Below, in pieces: positions 37,210-46,031 of a stretch of DNA of 64,000 nt (within the stretch, counting starts at the first letter, position 1; each line of letters begins with the position of its first letter). The DNA is from Citrobacter sp. RHB25-C09. Its GTDB lineage: Bacteria; Pseudomonadota; Gammaproteobacteria; Enterobacterales; Enterobacteriaceae. Below the pieces are notes generated by a model. The model was not told the DNA's origin. It worked only from the letters and a program-made list of their open reading frames with translations, and did no database searches. Both the position numbers and the translations under genes were made by a program. The stretch spans positions 434,001 to 498,000 of the forward strand of contig NZ_CP057483.1 of assembly GCF_013836145.1 (NCBI RefSeq), read 5' to 3'.

Positions 37210-38658
37210 ATGCAAACGCTCCAGGATAACGAACTTTTTCAGACGGGATATCTGGTTGATGGGCACTGGAAAACGCTGGAAACCACTTTTGATGTGCTTA
37301 ATCCCGCGACCGGCGAAACGATCGCAAAGGTAGCGAAAGCGGGGAAACAGCAGACCGAAGAGGCGATTGCAGCGGCCAGCAGGGCTTTCCCAGGCTGGCG
37401 GGCAAAAACGGCCAAAGAGCGGTCGGCGATTTTATACCGTTGGTATGAACTGATTATTGAAAATAAAAGCTGGCTTGGCCGTCTGATGACGACTGAACAA
37501 GGTAAGCCGTTGAAAGAAGCGGAAGGCGAAGTAGAGTACGCCGCCAGCTTTATCCAATGGTTTGCCGAGCAGGCCAAGCGAGCTAATGGTGAGATCATTC
37601 CACCGGTCAAACCCGGTTCCCGTATTCTTGCCACCCGCGAGCCAATAGGCGTTGTGGCGGCGATAACCCCGTGGAATTTCCCAATGGCAATGCTGACGCG
37701 TAAGCTCGGTCCGGCGCTGGCGGCGGGCTGTACCGGGGTGATAAAACCAGCCAATAATACACCGCTCAGCGCGTTTGCCCTCCTCGCACTGGCGAAAATA
37801 GCGGGCGTTCCCGATGGCGTACTCAATGCCGTTGCGGGCAATACCCCAGAAATTAGCGACGCCATCATGGCGAGCCACGATGTGCGCAAAATTTCATTTA
37901 CCGGTTCAACTGCCGTCGGTAAAACGTTGATGCGTAACGCCGCCGAAACCATGAAAAAAGTGTCGATGGAGTTGGGCGGCAACGCGCCTTTCATCGTCTT
38001 CGACGATGCCGATATCGACGCTGCCGTGAAAGGGGCGATTGCCAACAAATTCCGTAATGCCGGGCAGGTTTGCGTTAGCGTGAACCGCTTTTTTATCCAT
38101 GAAAAAGTTTACGACGAATTCACTCGCAAACTGGCCGATGCGGTTCAGGCCTTGAAAGTGGGCAACGGTCTGGATGATGGCGTGGTTGTGGGGCCGCTGA
38201 TCGAACCGTCTGCGGTTAATAAGGTCCGCGAACATGTTGAAGATGCCGTGGCGAAGGGCGCCAGTGTCCTCGCGGGTGGTAAGGCGCATGCGCTGGGGGG
38301 GAACTTCTGGCAGCCTACGGTGTTGGGCGAATGCCGTGACGATATGCAGCTTGCCAGAGAAGAGACATTTGGTCCGGTTGCCGCCTGCTTCCGCTTCAGC
38401 ACCGAAGATGAGGTAATTGCGCGCGCAAACAACACGCCGTTTGGTCTGGCGGCCTACTTTTATACGCAAAATTTGCAGCGTGTGTTCCGCGTTTCTCAGG
38501 CCATTGAAAGTGGCATGATTGGTATTAACGAATGTGCGGTATCCACCGAACTGGGACCGTTTGGCGGAGTGAAAGAGTCTGGGTTGGGGCGTGAAGGATC
38601 GGTGCTGGGGTTAGATGAGTTTCTTGAAGTCAAAACTCTGCATTTGGGTGGTTTGTAG
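37210..38658 (+). CDS. NAD(P)-dependent succinate-semialdehyde dehydrogenase-like enzyme
   Basis: 482-residue aldehyde dehydrogenase of the GabD type, the same length as E. coli GabD. ATG 37210 has AAGGAG 8 bases upstream; an earlier in-frame ATG (37156) lies at the end of the aaeB terminator and is unlikely. Visible are the cofactor segment ITPWNFPMAMLTRK, FTGSTAVGKTLM, the general base E254 in MELGGNAP and the nucleophile C288 in NAGQVCVSVNRFF. GabD has a second cysteine two residues after the nucleophile; here it is serine. It is absent from this place in E. coli K-12 and no gab partner genes are nearby, so the substrate is uncertain (succinate, glutarate or another semialdehyde). Confidence 0.85.
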   Translation: MQTLQDNELFQTGYLVDGHWKTLETTFDVLNPATGETIAKVAKAGKQQTEEAIAAASRAFPGWRAKTAKERSAILYRWYELIIENKSWLGRLMTTEQGKPLKEAEGEVEYAASFIQWFAEQAKRANGEIIPPVKPGSRILATREPIGVVAAITPWNFPMAMLTRKLGPALAAGCTGVIKPANNTPLSAFALLALAKIAGVPDGVLNAVAGNTPEISDAIMASHDVRKISFTGSTAVGKTLMRNAAETMKKVSMELGGNAPFIVFDDADIDAAVKGAIANKFRNAGQVCVSVNRFFIHEKVYDEFTRKLADAVQALKVGNGLDDGVVVGPLIEPSAVNKVREHVEDAVAKGASVLAGGKAHALGGNFWQPTVLGECRDDMQLAREETFGPVAACFRFSTEDEVIARANNTPFGLAAYFYTQNLQRVFRVSQAIESGMIGINECAVSTELGPFGGVKESGLGREGSVLGLDEFLEVKTLHLGGL

Positions 38659-38687
38659 TCAGAGTCGCGGTAGGAAGGTAGCGATAG

Positions 38688-38960
38688 ATGAATATCTATA
38701 CATTTGATTTTGATGAGATTGAAGACCAAAGCGATTTTTATCGTGAATTTACCCAGATGTTCGGTCTGGCCAGAGAAAAAGTCAGCGATCTCGACTCTCT
38801 CTGGGACGTCATCACAGGGGAAGCCTTACCGTTACCGCTGGAGATAGAGTTTGTTCATCTGCCTGAAAAACTACGCAGACGCTACGGCGCGCTGATTTTA
38901 TTGTTCGATGAAGCAGAAGAAGAGCTGGAAGGGCAACTGCGTTTTAACGTCCGCCATTGA
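38688..38960 (+). CDS. yhcO: Barstar-family protein YhcO
   Basis: 90-residue acidic protein of the barstar (RNase-inhibitor) fold, with the typical DLDSLWDVI...LPLPLEIEFVHL core. No barnase-like ribonuclease is encoded next to it. It has the same length and ends (MNIYTFDFDEIE...RFNVRH) as E. coli YhcO. The function is unproven. It follows the dehydrogenase by 29 bases and is convergent with yhcN. Confidence 0.92.
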   Translation: MNIYTFDFDEIEDQSDFYREFTQMFGLAREKVSDLDSLWDVITGEALPLPLEIEFVHLPEKLRRRYGALILLFDEAEEELEGQLRFNVRH

Positions 38961-38964
38961 GGCA

Positions 38965-38990
38965 TAAAAAAGCCCCCGACAGTCGGGGGC
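38965..38990 (-). terminator. Rho-independent terminator of yhcN
   Basis: An 8-bp GC-rich stem in GCCCCCGACAGTCGGGGGC is followed by six T residues on the minus strand. It lies between the convergent genes yhcO and yhcN; the A/T flank mainly favours leftward transcripts. Confidence 0.9.
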
Positions 38991-39017
38991 AACATCGTCG
39001 GGCTAGACGACGAGGGT

Positions 39018-39281
39018 TTATTTGTACAGTTCGGCAGTAGCATGCCAGGTGTCACCGCTACGTGCTTCGGTGATCTGATACGCTGAAGCCCCTTTTTCTT
39101 CGGCTTTTTTGTTCAGCATTTCATGCATATCCATTGGGCTTGAGCCAATTGCGCTAACGGTAACAGAACCGATAGCTTCACGATTTTGCGCTTGTTCAGC
39201 GTTGATAGAATCAGCGGCGAAAGCGCCGAAAGAAAGAACAGACAGAACGCTTAAAGCGGCTACAGTTGTTTTGATTTTCAT
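39018..39281 (-). CDS. yhcN: Periplasmic DUF1471 stress protein YhcN
   Basis: 87-residue secreted protein. The signal peptide MKIKTTVAALSVLSVLSFGAFA is followed by one DUF1471 (YdgH/BhsA/McbA-like) domain with ...NREAIGSVTVSAIG near the start and SAYQITEARSGDTWHATAELYK at the end. In E. coli it responds to acid, peroxide and cytoplasmic acidification. It is monocistronic, with its own terminator downstream. Confidence 0.94.
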   Translation of the reverse strand: MKIKTTVAALSVLSVLSFGAFAADSINAEQAQNREAIGSVTVSAIGSSPMDMHEMLNKKAEEKGASAYQITEARSGDTWHATAELYK

Positions 39282-39504
39282 GATAAGTACCTCGTCGAAT
39301 TTTTTTCTGGGGGCCTTCGTTTCGTGACCCTCATCACAAAATTAAGTATACACTAGTAACGCGATAAATTAATACCGTGCTAAGTATTTTTTGCGTGAAT
39401 GCGTGAAAAGCGCACTTACTGTTAAATCAGCAGCACGGCAATTAACGGAGTCAGAGATCTCAGATGGGGCTATCCCGCCACATGTCGCGGCGGGAAGAGG
39501 GGAA

Positions 39505-39975
39505 TCAAAGTTCTTGTTCGAACAGTTCGAGAATGGCTTCGTAGAGATCTTTGACTGAAAATCCATTGGCCGGGGTCGTGAAGATAGTGTCATCCCCGGC
39601 GATGGTGCCGAGAATGCCTTCCGCTTTACCCAGAGAGTCCAGCAGGCGCGCAATCAGTTGGGCAGCACCTGGGCTGGTGTGGATCACCACGACGGCGTCG
39701 TTGTAGTCGATATCCAGAACCAAATTCTTCAGCGGGCTGGAGGTGGTCGGCACACCCAGTTCAGCCGGGAGGCAATAAACCATCTCCATTTTGGCGTTGC
39801 GGGTGCGGACTGCACCAAATTTAGTCAGCATGCGGGAGACTTTGGACTGATTAATGTTGTCAAAGCCCTGATCCTGTAACGCGAGAACAATCTCACCCTG
39901 CGAACTGAATTTTTCTTCTTTAAGTAGCGCTTTGAACGCCTTTACTAATTCTTCTTGCTTAGCCGAGCTTCGCAT
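39505..39975 (-). CDS. argR: Arginine repressor ArgR
   Basis: 156-residue regulator that binds ARG boxes as an arginine-loaded hexamer and also aids ColE1 dimer resolution. The N-terminal winged helix includes SSQGEIVLALQDQGFDNINQSKVSRMLTKFGAVRTRN. The C-terminal oligomerisation and arginine-binding part has HTSPGAAQLIARLLD and GTIAGDDTIFTTP. It is divergent from mdh; a pair of ARG-box-like sequences lies just upstream, in keeping with autoregulation. Confidence 0.98.
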   Translation of the reverse strand: MRSSAKQEELVKAFKALLKEEKFSSQGEIVLALQDQGFDNINQSKVSRMLTKFGAVRTRNAKMEMVYCLPAELGVPTTSSPLKNLVLDIDYNDAVVVIHTSPGAAQLIARLLDSLGKAEGILGTIAGDDTIFTTPANGFSVKDLYEAILELFEQEL

Positions 39976-40389
39976 AAGTCACCCATAGTATGAGGATGGA
40001 AACAACATTATTATGCACACATATGAATTTTTATGCAAATAGTCTGCCTGGTTGAAGGCTGAAATAATGTTATGAAAGAGCGGGATTTTATCAAATTTCG
40101 TTATCAAGAAACATGCCTATGTCACGGCGCGCAAATAAGCTTAAAAGTAAATTAATTGTTATCAAATTGATGTTGTTTTGGGCAGGCAGTAGGGTATATT
40201 GTCACCACCTGTTGGAAAGTTGTTCTGCTGCATAGCGCTCCCCGAATTACGCAAATTAAGTGCATTAACGCTAAATTCGAGGGACTACACAGATTTGAAT
40301 ACGGATTATTGTATTCATCGAATTTGTGGATTAAGGTCGCCGCGCGGAGCAACAAATACATAGTTTATCAATATAATAAGGAGTTTAGG
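39976..40389. promoter_or_regulatory. Divergent argR / mdh control region
   Basis: 414 bases without a gene. The argR side holds the ARG-box pair (listed separately). The mdh side has an AT-rich promoter zone (40150-40200, TTGTTTTGGGCAGGCAGTAG followed by GGTATATT as a loose -35/-10 candidate) and a leader of nearly 200 bases before mdh. In E. coli mdh is controlled by ArcA and CRP; I could not place those sites with confidence. Confidence 0.5.
40001..40039. promoter_or_regulatory. Paired ARG-box operator of argR
   Basis: The right box TATGAATTTTTATGCAAA (40022-40039) fits the ARG-box pattern TGAAT-N4-ATTCA with a good left half. A weaker box, AACAACATTATTATGCAC (40001-40018), precedes it with the standard 3-base gap. 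The site lies 26 bases before the argR start and matches the E. coli argR operator layout. Confidence 0.65.
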
Positions 40390-41328
40390 ATGAAAGTCGC
40401 AGTCCTCGGCGCAGCTGGTGGTATTGGCCAGGCGCTAGCATTACTGTTAAAAACCCAACTGCCTTCAGGTTCAGAACTCTCCCTGTATGACATCGCTCCA
40501 GTGACTCCCGGTGTGGCCGTTGACTTGAGCCATATCCCTACTGCTGTGAAAATCAAAGGTTTCTCCGGTGAAGATGCCACTCCGGCACTGGAAGGTGCTG
40601 ATGTGGTGCTGATCTCCGCAGGCGTTGCGCGTAAGCCGGGTATGGACCGTTCAGACCTGTTTAACGTTAACGCGGGTATCGTGAAAAACCTGGTGCAGCA
40701 GATCGCGACCACCTGTCCGAAAGCGTGCATTGGTATCATCACCAACCCGGTAAACACCACCGTTGCAATCGCCGCAGAAGTACTGAAAAAAGCGGGTGTT
40801 TACGACAAGAATAAGCTGTTTGGCGTGACTACGCTGGACATCATCCGTTCCAACACCTTTGTTGCAGAACTGAAAGGCAAACTGCCTGGCGAGGTTGAAG
40901 TTCCTGTGATTGGCGGACACTCCGGCGTGACGATTCTGCCGCTGCTGTCGCAGATCCCGGGCGTGAGCTTCAGCGAGCAGGAAGTGGCCGATCTGACTAA
41001 GCGCATCCAGAACGCGGGTACCGAAGTGGTTGAAGCCAAAGCCGGTGGCGGATCGGCAACCCTGTCTATGGGTCAGGCTGCTGCCCGTTTCGGTCTGTCC
41101 TTGGTTCGCGCAATGCAGGGCGAAAAAGGCGTGGTTGAATGTGCCTATGTAGAAGGCGACGGCCAGTACGCGCGCTTCTTCTCTCAGCCGCTGCTGCTGG
41201 GTAAAAACGGCGTGGAAGAGCGCCAGTCCATCGGCAAACTGAGCGCATTCGAGCAGAACGCGCTGGAAGGCATGCTGGATACCCTGAAGAAAGATATCCA
41301 GTTGGGCGAAGAGTTCGTGAATAAGTAA
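40390..41328 (+). CDS. mdh: Malate dehydrogenase
   Basis: 312-residue NAD-dependent TCA-cycle enzyme. ATG 40390 has AAGGAG 6 bases upstream and gives the standard MKVAVLGAAGGIGQALALLLK nucleotide-binding start. Other motifs are the VARKPGMDRSDLFNVNAGIV substrate loop with its arginines and the catalytic GGHSGVTILPLLSQ histidine. Length matches E. coli. It is monocistronic, divergent from argR and convergent with degS. Confidence 0.99.
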   Translation: MKVAVLGAAGGIGQALALLLKTQLPSGSELSLYDIAPVTPGVAVDLSHIPTAVKIKGFSGEDATPALEGADVVLISAGVARKPGMDRSDLFNVNAGIVKNLVQQIATTCPKACIGIITNPVNTTVAIAAEVLKKAGVYDKNKLFGVTTLDIIRSNTFVAELKGKLPGEVEVPVIGGHSGVTILPLLSQIPGVSFSEQEVADLTKRIQNAGTEVVEAKAGGGSATLSMGQAAARFGLSLVRAMQGEKGVVECAYVEGDGQYARFFSQPLLLGKNGVEERQSIGKLSAFEQNALEGMLDTLKKDIQLGEEFVNK

Positions 41329-41346
41329 TAGATTCATTGAGCAATA

Positions 41347-41384
41347 AAAAACCGGAGAGCATTTGAATTGCCTCCGGTTTTTTT
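41347..41384. terminator. Bidirectional terminator between mdh and degS
   Basis: A 10-bp stem (AAAACCGGAG with CTCCGGTTTT) and a 14-base loop are flanked by A-runs on one side and T-runs on the other. It lies 18 bases after mdh and 18 bases after the end of degS, so it can serve both convergent transcripts. Confidence 0.9.
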
Positions 41385-41402
41385 ATGCGTACTACCCGGC
41401 CT

Positions 41403-42470
41403 CTAATTGGTTGCCGGGTACTCCTGAATGGTCACCTGAAGCGTCAACTGTTTATCATCCCGCATCACGACCACCGGGATCACCGAACCTGGACGAATCT
41501 CCGCAACCTGATCCATTGTCTCCAGCGCTGAAACTGCGAGCTTGTTGTTAACCGAGATAATCAGATCGTTGGTCTGAATTCCCGCGCTCGCCGCCGGACC
41601 GTCTGGCGCGACTTCGTTGACGACGATCCCCTGGATCTGATCCATTCCGCTACCCTGTGCATGTAACGGGGCGATCTCACGTCCGCCAATGCCAATATAG
41701 CCACGAATAACGCGGCCGTCGCGAATCAGCTTATCCATAATTTTGGTGGCTAACTGGAACGGAATGGCAAAACCGATCCCTTCCGGCGTTTCGCCGTCAT
41801 TGCTTTTATCGAACGACAGGGTATTGATACCCATCAGCTCTCCCAGCGAGTTAACCAGCGCACCGCCGGAGTTCCCGTGGTTGATAGAAGCGTCCGTTTG
41901 CAGGAAGTTTTGTCGTCCGCTCGGGTTCAGGCCAATACGACCAGTAGCGCTAATAATTCCCTGGGTGATGGTTTGCCCAAGGTTATAGGGGTTACCGATG
42001 GCCAGCACCACATCGCCGATGTGCGGAGATCGCTTGGTATTAATGGGGATCGTGGGCAGACCACCGGTCGCATTGACCTTCAACACGGCAAGATCCGTCA
42101 AGGTGTCAGACCCGACCAGCAGGGCTTCAAAGACTCGCCCGTCCTGCAATGCCACGATGATTTGATCGGCATCGTTGATCACGTGCTTGTTGGTAATGAT
42201 ATAGCCGCGCTGATCCATGATCACGCCGGACCCCAGCGTTCTGATTTCCAGCTGGTTATGCGCGGTACTGTTCATACTGCGGTTATACACGTTGACGACG
42301 GCAGGCGCAGCGCGGCGCACCGCTGAGTTATAGCTAATGGGCGTCTCGTCGGCACTGTCAAATTGTGGGGCTGAAAGGGGGTTGATATTGCGTAACGAAG
42401 GCATGGCGGCCAACAGAATGGCGCCGACAATCAAACCAATTGCAACCGAACGTAAGAGCTTCACAAACAT
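41403..42470 (-). CDS. degS: Site-1 protease DegS
   Basis: 355-residue membrane-anchored serine protease that starts the sigma-E stress cascade by cutting RseA. One N-terminal helix (about residues 5-25) replaces a signal peptide. The trypsin-like triad is seen as the histidine in TNKHVI, the aspartate in LTDLAVLKV and the serine in NHGNSGGALVN. One C-terminal PDZ domain reads misfolded porin tails (GIVVNEVAPDGPAASAGIQTNDLIISVN). It is downstream of degQ, 90 bases apart, with a hairpin between. Confidence 0.98.
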   Translation of the reverse strand: MFVKLLRSVAIGLIVGAILLAAMPSLRNINPLSAPQFDSADETPISYNSAVRRAAPAVVNVYNRSMNSTAHNQLEIRTLGSGVIMDQRGYIITNKHVINDADQIIVALQDGRVFEALLVGSDTLTDLAVLKVNATGGLPTIPINTKRSPHIGDVVLAIGNPYNLGQTITQGIISATGRIGLNPSGRQNFLQTDASINHGNSGGALVNSLGELMGINTLSFDKSNDGETPEGIGFAIPFQLATKIMDKLIRDGRVIRGYIGIGGREIAPLHAQGSGMDQIQGIVVNEVAPDGPAASAGIQTNDLIISVNNKLAVSALETMDQVAEIRPGSVIPVVVMRDDKQLTLQVTIQEYPATN

Positions 42471-42520
42471 GATGGAGGCGTCATTAATAAAGGAAACGGC
42501 AGCAGCATACCACGAGTTAA

Positions 42521-42550
42521 CCGGACATCACACGCGAGGCTGATGTCCGG
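42521..42550 (-). terminator. 10-bp hairpin between degQ and degS
   Basis: CCGGACATCA and its complement flank a 10-base loop, 11 bases after the degQ stop. No T-run follows on the minus strand, so it may be an mRNA stem that reduces read-through or protects the degQ message rather than a full terminator. Confidence 0.5.
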
Positions 42551-42560
42551 ATTTCAGGAA

Positions 42561-43928
42561 TTAGCGCAAGAGCAAATAAATGCGCTCGTTTCCACGAACG
42601 ACCTGAAGCGCAATGATGGACGGTTTGGCTTCCAGAACCTTGCGCATTTCAGCGATGGAGTTCACGCGGTCACGGTTGACACCGATAATCACGTCATCCT
42701 TCTGTAACCCGGCCTGGGCGGCGGGACTGCTCTTTTCTACGCTGTCGATTTTGATGCCTTTGCTGCCGTCTTTAAGCTGGCTGTCACTCAACGTGGCACC
42801 TTGTAACGCCGGGGCAATCATCTCCGCGCTGGCGGAAGAGGAAGTGCTGGTATCCAGCGTAACCTCGACTTCGAGCGGCTGACCGTTACGCAACAGGCCC
42901 AGTTTCACTTTCGTGCCCGGTTCGGTGGTGGCAATGCGCGAACGTAGCTCCGCAAAGCTGTTCAGCGGCTTACCGTTCAGGCTGGTGATGACATCACCGG
43001 ATTTCACGCCCGCTTTGGCAGATCCGGAGTTAGGCATCACTTCGCTGACAAATGCGCCACGCTGAACATCAAGCTTGAACGCTTTGGCGATGTCAGCCGT
43101 CATTTCCGTGCCTTTAATACCTAACAGACCGCGTTTAATCTCGCCAAATTGAATCAACTGCTGCGCCAGAATCCGCGCCATATTGCTGGGAATCGCAAAA
43201 CCAATCCCGATACTGCCGCCGCCTGGCGCAAGGATCGCGGTGTTAATACCGATCAGTTCCCCGTTCAGATTCAGCAGCGCGCCGCCGGAGTTACCTCGGT
43301 TTATTGAGGCGTCGGTCTGGATAAAGTTTTCCAGACCCTCGAGGTTCAGCCCGCTGCGTCCCAGCGCCGAGATAATCCCGGAGGTGGCGGTTTGCCCCAG
43401 ACCAAACGGGTTACCTACCGCTACGGCAAAATCACCTACCCGCAGTTTATCTGAGTCGGCGATGGCGATTTGCGTCAGCTTGCTGGCATTTTGAATTTGT
43501 AACAGGGCGATATCGCTTTGATCGTCACTGCCAATCAGTTTGGCGTCAAATTCGCGTCCATCGTTCAGTTGCACACTGATCTTCTGCGCCTGACTGATTA
43601 CATGATTATTGGTCAGGACATAGCCTTTAGTGGCATCAATAATGACGCCGGAACCGAGGCCTTCGAAAGGTTGCGTTGACTGATCCGGCAGTTCGTCGCC
43701 GAAGAACTTTTTAAACTCTTCCGGGACCTTCTGGCTCTGGGTCGCAGTACCTTCCACTTTCACGCTCACCACCGCCGGAAGAACTTTTTCAAGCATTGGG
43801 GCGAGGCTGGGAAGTGCCGGTTGGCCTGGAGCCTGGCCGGGGATCGACGCGGTAGCGGGAAACGGCGCCGAGAGAGTTAACCCGACACTTAACGCTAATG
43901 CACTCAACAGCTGGGTTTGTTTTTTCAT
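42561..43928 (-). CDS. degQ: Periplasmic serine endoprotease DegQ
   Basis: 455-residue HtrA-family protease and chaperone. The signal peptide ends near residue 27 (FPATASIPG). The protease domain has the triad in TNNHVI (His), QSDIALLQI (Asp) and NRGNSGGALLN (Ser). Two PDZ domains follow (GAFVSEVMPNSGSAKAGVKSGDVITSLNG and GIKIDSVEKSSPAAQAGLQKDDVIIGVN). It degrades unfolded periplasmic proteins as an oligomeric cage. It is paired with degS in the usual order. Confidence 0.98.
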   Translation of the reverse strand: MKKQTQLLSALALSVGLTLSAPFPATASIPGQAPGQPALPSLAPMLEKVLPAVVSVKVEGTATQSQKVPEEFKKFFGDELPDQSTQPFEGLGSGVIIDATKGYVLTNNHVISQAQKISVQLNDGREFDAKLIGSDDQSDIALLQIQNASKLTQIAIADSDKLRVGDFAVAVGNPFGLGQTATSGIISALGRSGLNLEGLENFIQTDASINRGNSGGALLNLNGELIGINTAILAPGGGSIGIGFAIPSNMARILAQQLIQFGEIKRGLLGIKGTEMTADIAKAFKLDVQRGAFVSEVMPNSGSAKAGVKSGDVITSLNGKPLNSFAELRSRIATTEPGTKVKLGLLRNGQPLEVEVTLDTSTSSSASAEMIAPALQGATLSDSQLKDGSKGIKIDSVEKSSPAAQAGLQKDDVIIGVNRDRVNSIAEMRKVLEAKPSIIALQVVRGNERIYLLLR

Positions 43929-44096
43929 GGATCCTGCTCTCGTACCTTGAGTGAAAGGAAAGACGATTCAAAACAGCTTGATGTTATTGAATTTTCAGTC
44001 TGCTAACAATGAGGATAATGATTAAATGATAGTCGGGACGAGAGAGAAGAGGTGGGCGCAATCGCTGCGCCCGATAAAAATCTTTACATTGTGCGA

Positions 44097-44495
44097 TTAG
44101 TCGCGCTTTGCGCCACTACGCAGCAGGCCGGAAGCCCCTTCGGAATAGTCGCGCGGCATTTGTACCGGCGCCTGATCGTTGCTGGCTTCAGACTCCGCCA
44201 GACGGTTACGGAACGGGTTCGATTCTGCTGACAGTTCCGGCAGCAGACTGCTGGAGCTTTTTGCCATGTGCTGATACAGCTGGCGGTAATCATGCGCCAT
44301 GGTATCCAGCAGCTCGGCGCTGCGGGCAAAGTGACTCACCAGCTCTTCACGGTACTCTTCCAGTTCCGCTTTATTCTTTTCCAGTTCGTACTGCAACGCC
44401 TGTTGCTGACGTAACTTGCGATTGCCAAAACGCATGGCTACGGCACCGATAATGATGCCAACAACTAAACCAATGAGCGCATATTCCCAGGTCAT
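44097..44495 (-). CDS. zapG: Cell-division/envelope protein ZapG (YhcB)
   Basis: 132-residue DUF1043 protein. One N-terminal transmembrane helix (TWEYALIGLVVGIIIGAVAM) is followed by a coiled coil (LRQQQALQYELEKNKAELEEYREELVSHFARSAELLDTMAHD) and a disordered tail. ATG 44495 is preferred to ATG 44501 because the GGGAG site (44502-44506) touches the outer ATG but is well spaced from the inner one. It links division and lateral wall growth and contacts RodZ and divisome proteins in E. coli. It is divergent from zapE. Confidence 0.95.
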   Translation of the reverse strand: MTWEYALIGLVVGIIIGAVAMRFGNRKLRQQQALQYELEKNKAELEEYREELVSHFARSAELLDTMAHDYRQLYQHMAKSSSSLLPELSAESNPFRNRLAESEASNDQAPVQMPRDYSEGASGLLRSGAKRD

Positions 44496-44687
44496 GAACA
44501 TCTCCCGTTGTCTTGTATTTCCGTAGGGTATTGGCTTTAGGCTCCATGCCCGCGCCTGTTACTGCCACTATAACCGCTAATCCCACAGAAGTGGAATCCT
44601 GTATCTATATCGCGTAGTGTAGAACGGCCTTTTTTTCGTCAACCCTGCACGACGGCGCACCGAATATCAAGGAATTACAATAATATC

Positions 44688-45812
44688 ATGCAAAGCATTT
44701 CCCCAACATCGCGTTACCGTAAAGCGCTAGAAGACGGTACTCATCAACCTGACAATGTCCAAAAAGAAGCGGTTGCCCGCCTGGAAGCGATTTACGCGGC
44801 ATTGGCGGTGAAAAAAATGGCTGCGCCAGAGGCGAAAGGATTGCTGGCCCGCGTTGGCAAGCTACTGGGGAAAAAAGAAGAAACAGAAAATGCCCCGGTG
44901 CGCGGCCTATATATGTGGGGCGGCGTTGGACGTGGTAAAACCTGGCTGATGGATCTCTTCTACCATAGCCTTCCGGGGGAACGAAAACAGCGCCTCCACT
45001 TTCACCGTTTTATGTTGCGGGTCCACGAAGAGTTGACGGCGCTGCAAGGGCAGACCGATCCGCTGGAGACGCTGGCTGACCGGTTCAAGGCTGAAACCGA
45101 TGTGCTGTGCTTTGATGAGTTTTTCGTGTCCGACATTACCGACGCGATGCTGCTCGGCGGTTTAATGAAGGCGCTGTTCGCGCGCGGAATTACATTGGTC
45201 GCCACGTCTAACATTCCCCCCGATGAGCTGTACCGCAACGGGCTACAACGGGCGCGTTTTCTTCCCGCCATCGATGCCATTAGACAGCATTGTGACATCA
45301 TGAATGTGGATGCCGGCGTGGATTATCGTCTGCGTACCTTGACCCAGGCCCACCTGTGGCTTTCTCCGTTGAATGATGAGACGCAGCAGCAGATGGACGC
45401 ACTCTGGCTGGCGTTGGCAGGCGTTACGCGCCAGCATGCGCCGGTGCTGGAGATCAATCACCGACCGTTGCCGACGCTGGGCGTTGAAAACCAGACGCTG
45501 GCCGTTTCGTTCACCACGCTCTGCGTCGACGCGCGTAGCCAGCACGACTATATTGCGCTGTCGCGTTTGTTTCACACCGTCATGTTGTTTGACGTGCCGG
45601 TGATGACCCCCCTTATGGAAAGTGAAGCGCGTCGTTTTATTGCGCTGGTGGATGAGTTCTACGAACGCCATGTCAAACTGGCGGTCAGCGCGGCGGTGCC
45701 TCTCTATGAGATTTACCAGGGGGAGCGTCTGAAGTTCGAGTTCCAGCGATGCCTGTCGCGTTTGCAGGAGATGCAGAGCGAGGAATATCTGAAGCGTGAA
45801 CATATGCCGTAA
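44688..45812 (+). CDS. zapE: Cell-division ATPase ZapE (YhcM)
   Basis: 374-residue AFG1-family AAA-type P-loop ATPase. Walker A is GVGRGKTWLMDLFYHSLP near residue 83, Walker B is DVLCFDEFFVSDITDAMLLG, and sensor motif ATSNIPPDELYRNGLQRARFLPAI follows. In E. coli it joins the constricting Z-ring late and destabilises FtsZ polymers. The start ATG at 44688 comes after about 190 bases that separate it from zapG. Confidence 0.96.
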   Translation: MQSISPTSRYRKALEDGTHQPDNVQKEAVARLEAIYAALAVKKMAAPEAKGLLARVGKLLGKKEETENAPVRGLYMWGGVGRGKTWLMDLFYHSLPGERKQRLHFHRFMLRVHEELTALQGQTDPLETLADRFKAETDVLCFDEFFVSDITDAMLLGGLMKALFARGITLVATSNIPPDELYRNGLQRARFLPAIDAIRQHCDIMNVDAGVDYRLRTLTQAHLWLSPLNDETQQQMDALWLALAGVTRQHAPVLEINHRPLPTLGVENQTLAVSFTTLCVDARSQHDYIALSRLFHTVMLFDVPVMTPLMESEARRFIALVDEFYERHVKLAVSAAVPLYEIYQGERLKFEFQRCLSRLQEMQSEEYLKREHMP

Positions 45813-45839
45813 TTACCCTGTTCAAATCACATTTAGGGG

Positions 45840-46031
45840 TCGATCTTTGACCTCAACTTCTCTATAATCTTGCGACCCCACGTTACGAGAAGGTTTTTTT
45901 CCCGAAACTTTCTATGTGTCGGCATTAGCTATTCGAAGGGGTAGGTTTGCCGTACTTTGTCGTGTGAACCTCAACTGACTAAACGTTTGGGTGTTCACCA
46001 ACGTGTAACTTATTTATTGGGTAAGCTTTTA
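45840..46031 (+). promoter_or_regulatory. rplM-rpsI promoter and leader
   Basis: A TATAAT box at 45863-45868 lies 17 bases after a TCGATC -35. The message would have a leader of about 155 bases before rplM. In E. coli this leader carries the structured site through which L13 represses its own operon. The stretch around 45895-45950 is GC/T-rich and could fold, but I did not derive a structure. Confidence 0.7.

Noticed and set aside
38688..38960. yhcO as the antitoxin of a toxin-antitoxin pair
   Set aside because: The barstar fold invites this reading, but no barnase-like or other toxin gene lies next to it. The upstream neighbour is a dehydrogenase and the downstream one is yhcN.
39464..39495. 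TCCCGCC/GGCGGGA hairpin after argR as a terminator
   Set aside because: It lies just beyond the argR stop codon but has no T-run on the minus strand, so it is not listed as a feature.
40651..41337. 228-residue open frame opposite mdh
   Set aside because: It lies antisense to conserved mdh codons and lacks any motif. It is treated as a shadow.
44054..44072. GGGCGCA/TGCGCCC hairpin after zapG as a terminator
   Set aside because: The stem is good but no T-run follows in the zapG direction. It is too weak to call.
45847..45868. TTGACC with TATAAT upstream of rplM as a -35/-10 pair
   Set aside because: The spacing is only 10 bases. The TCGATC at 17 bases is a better -35.
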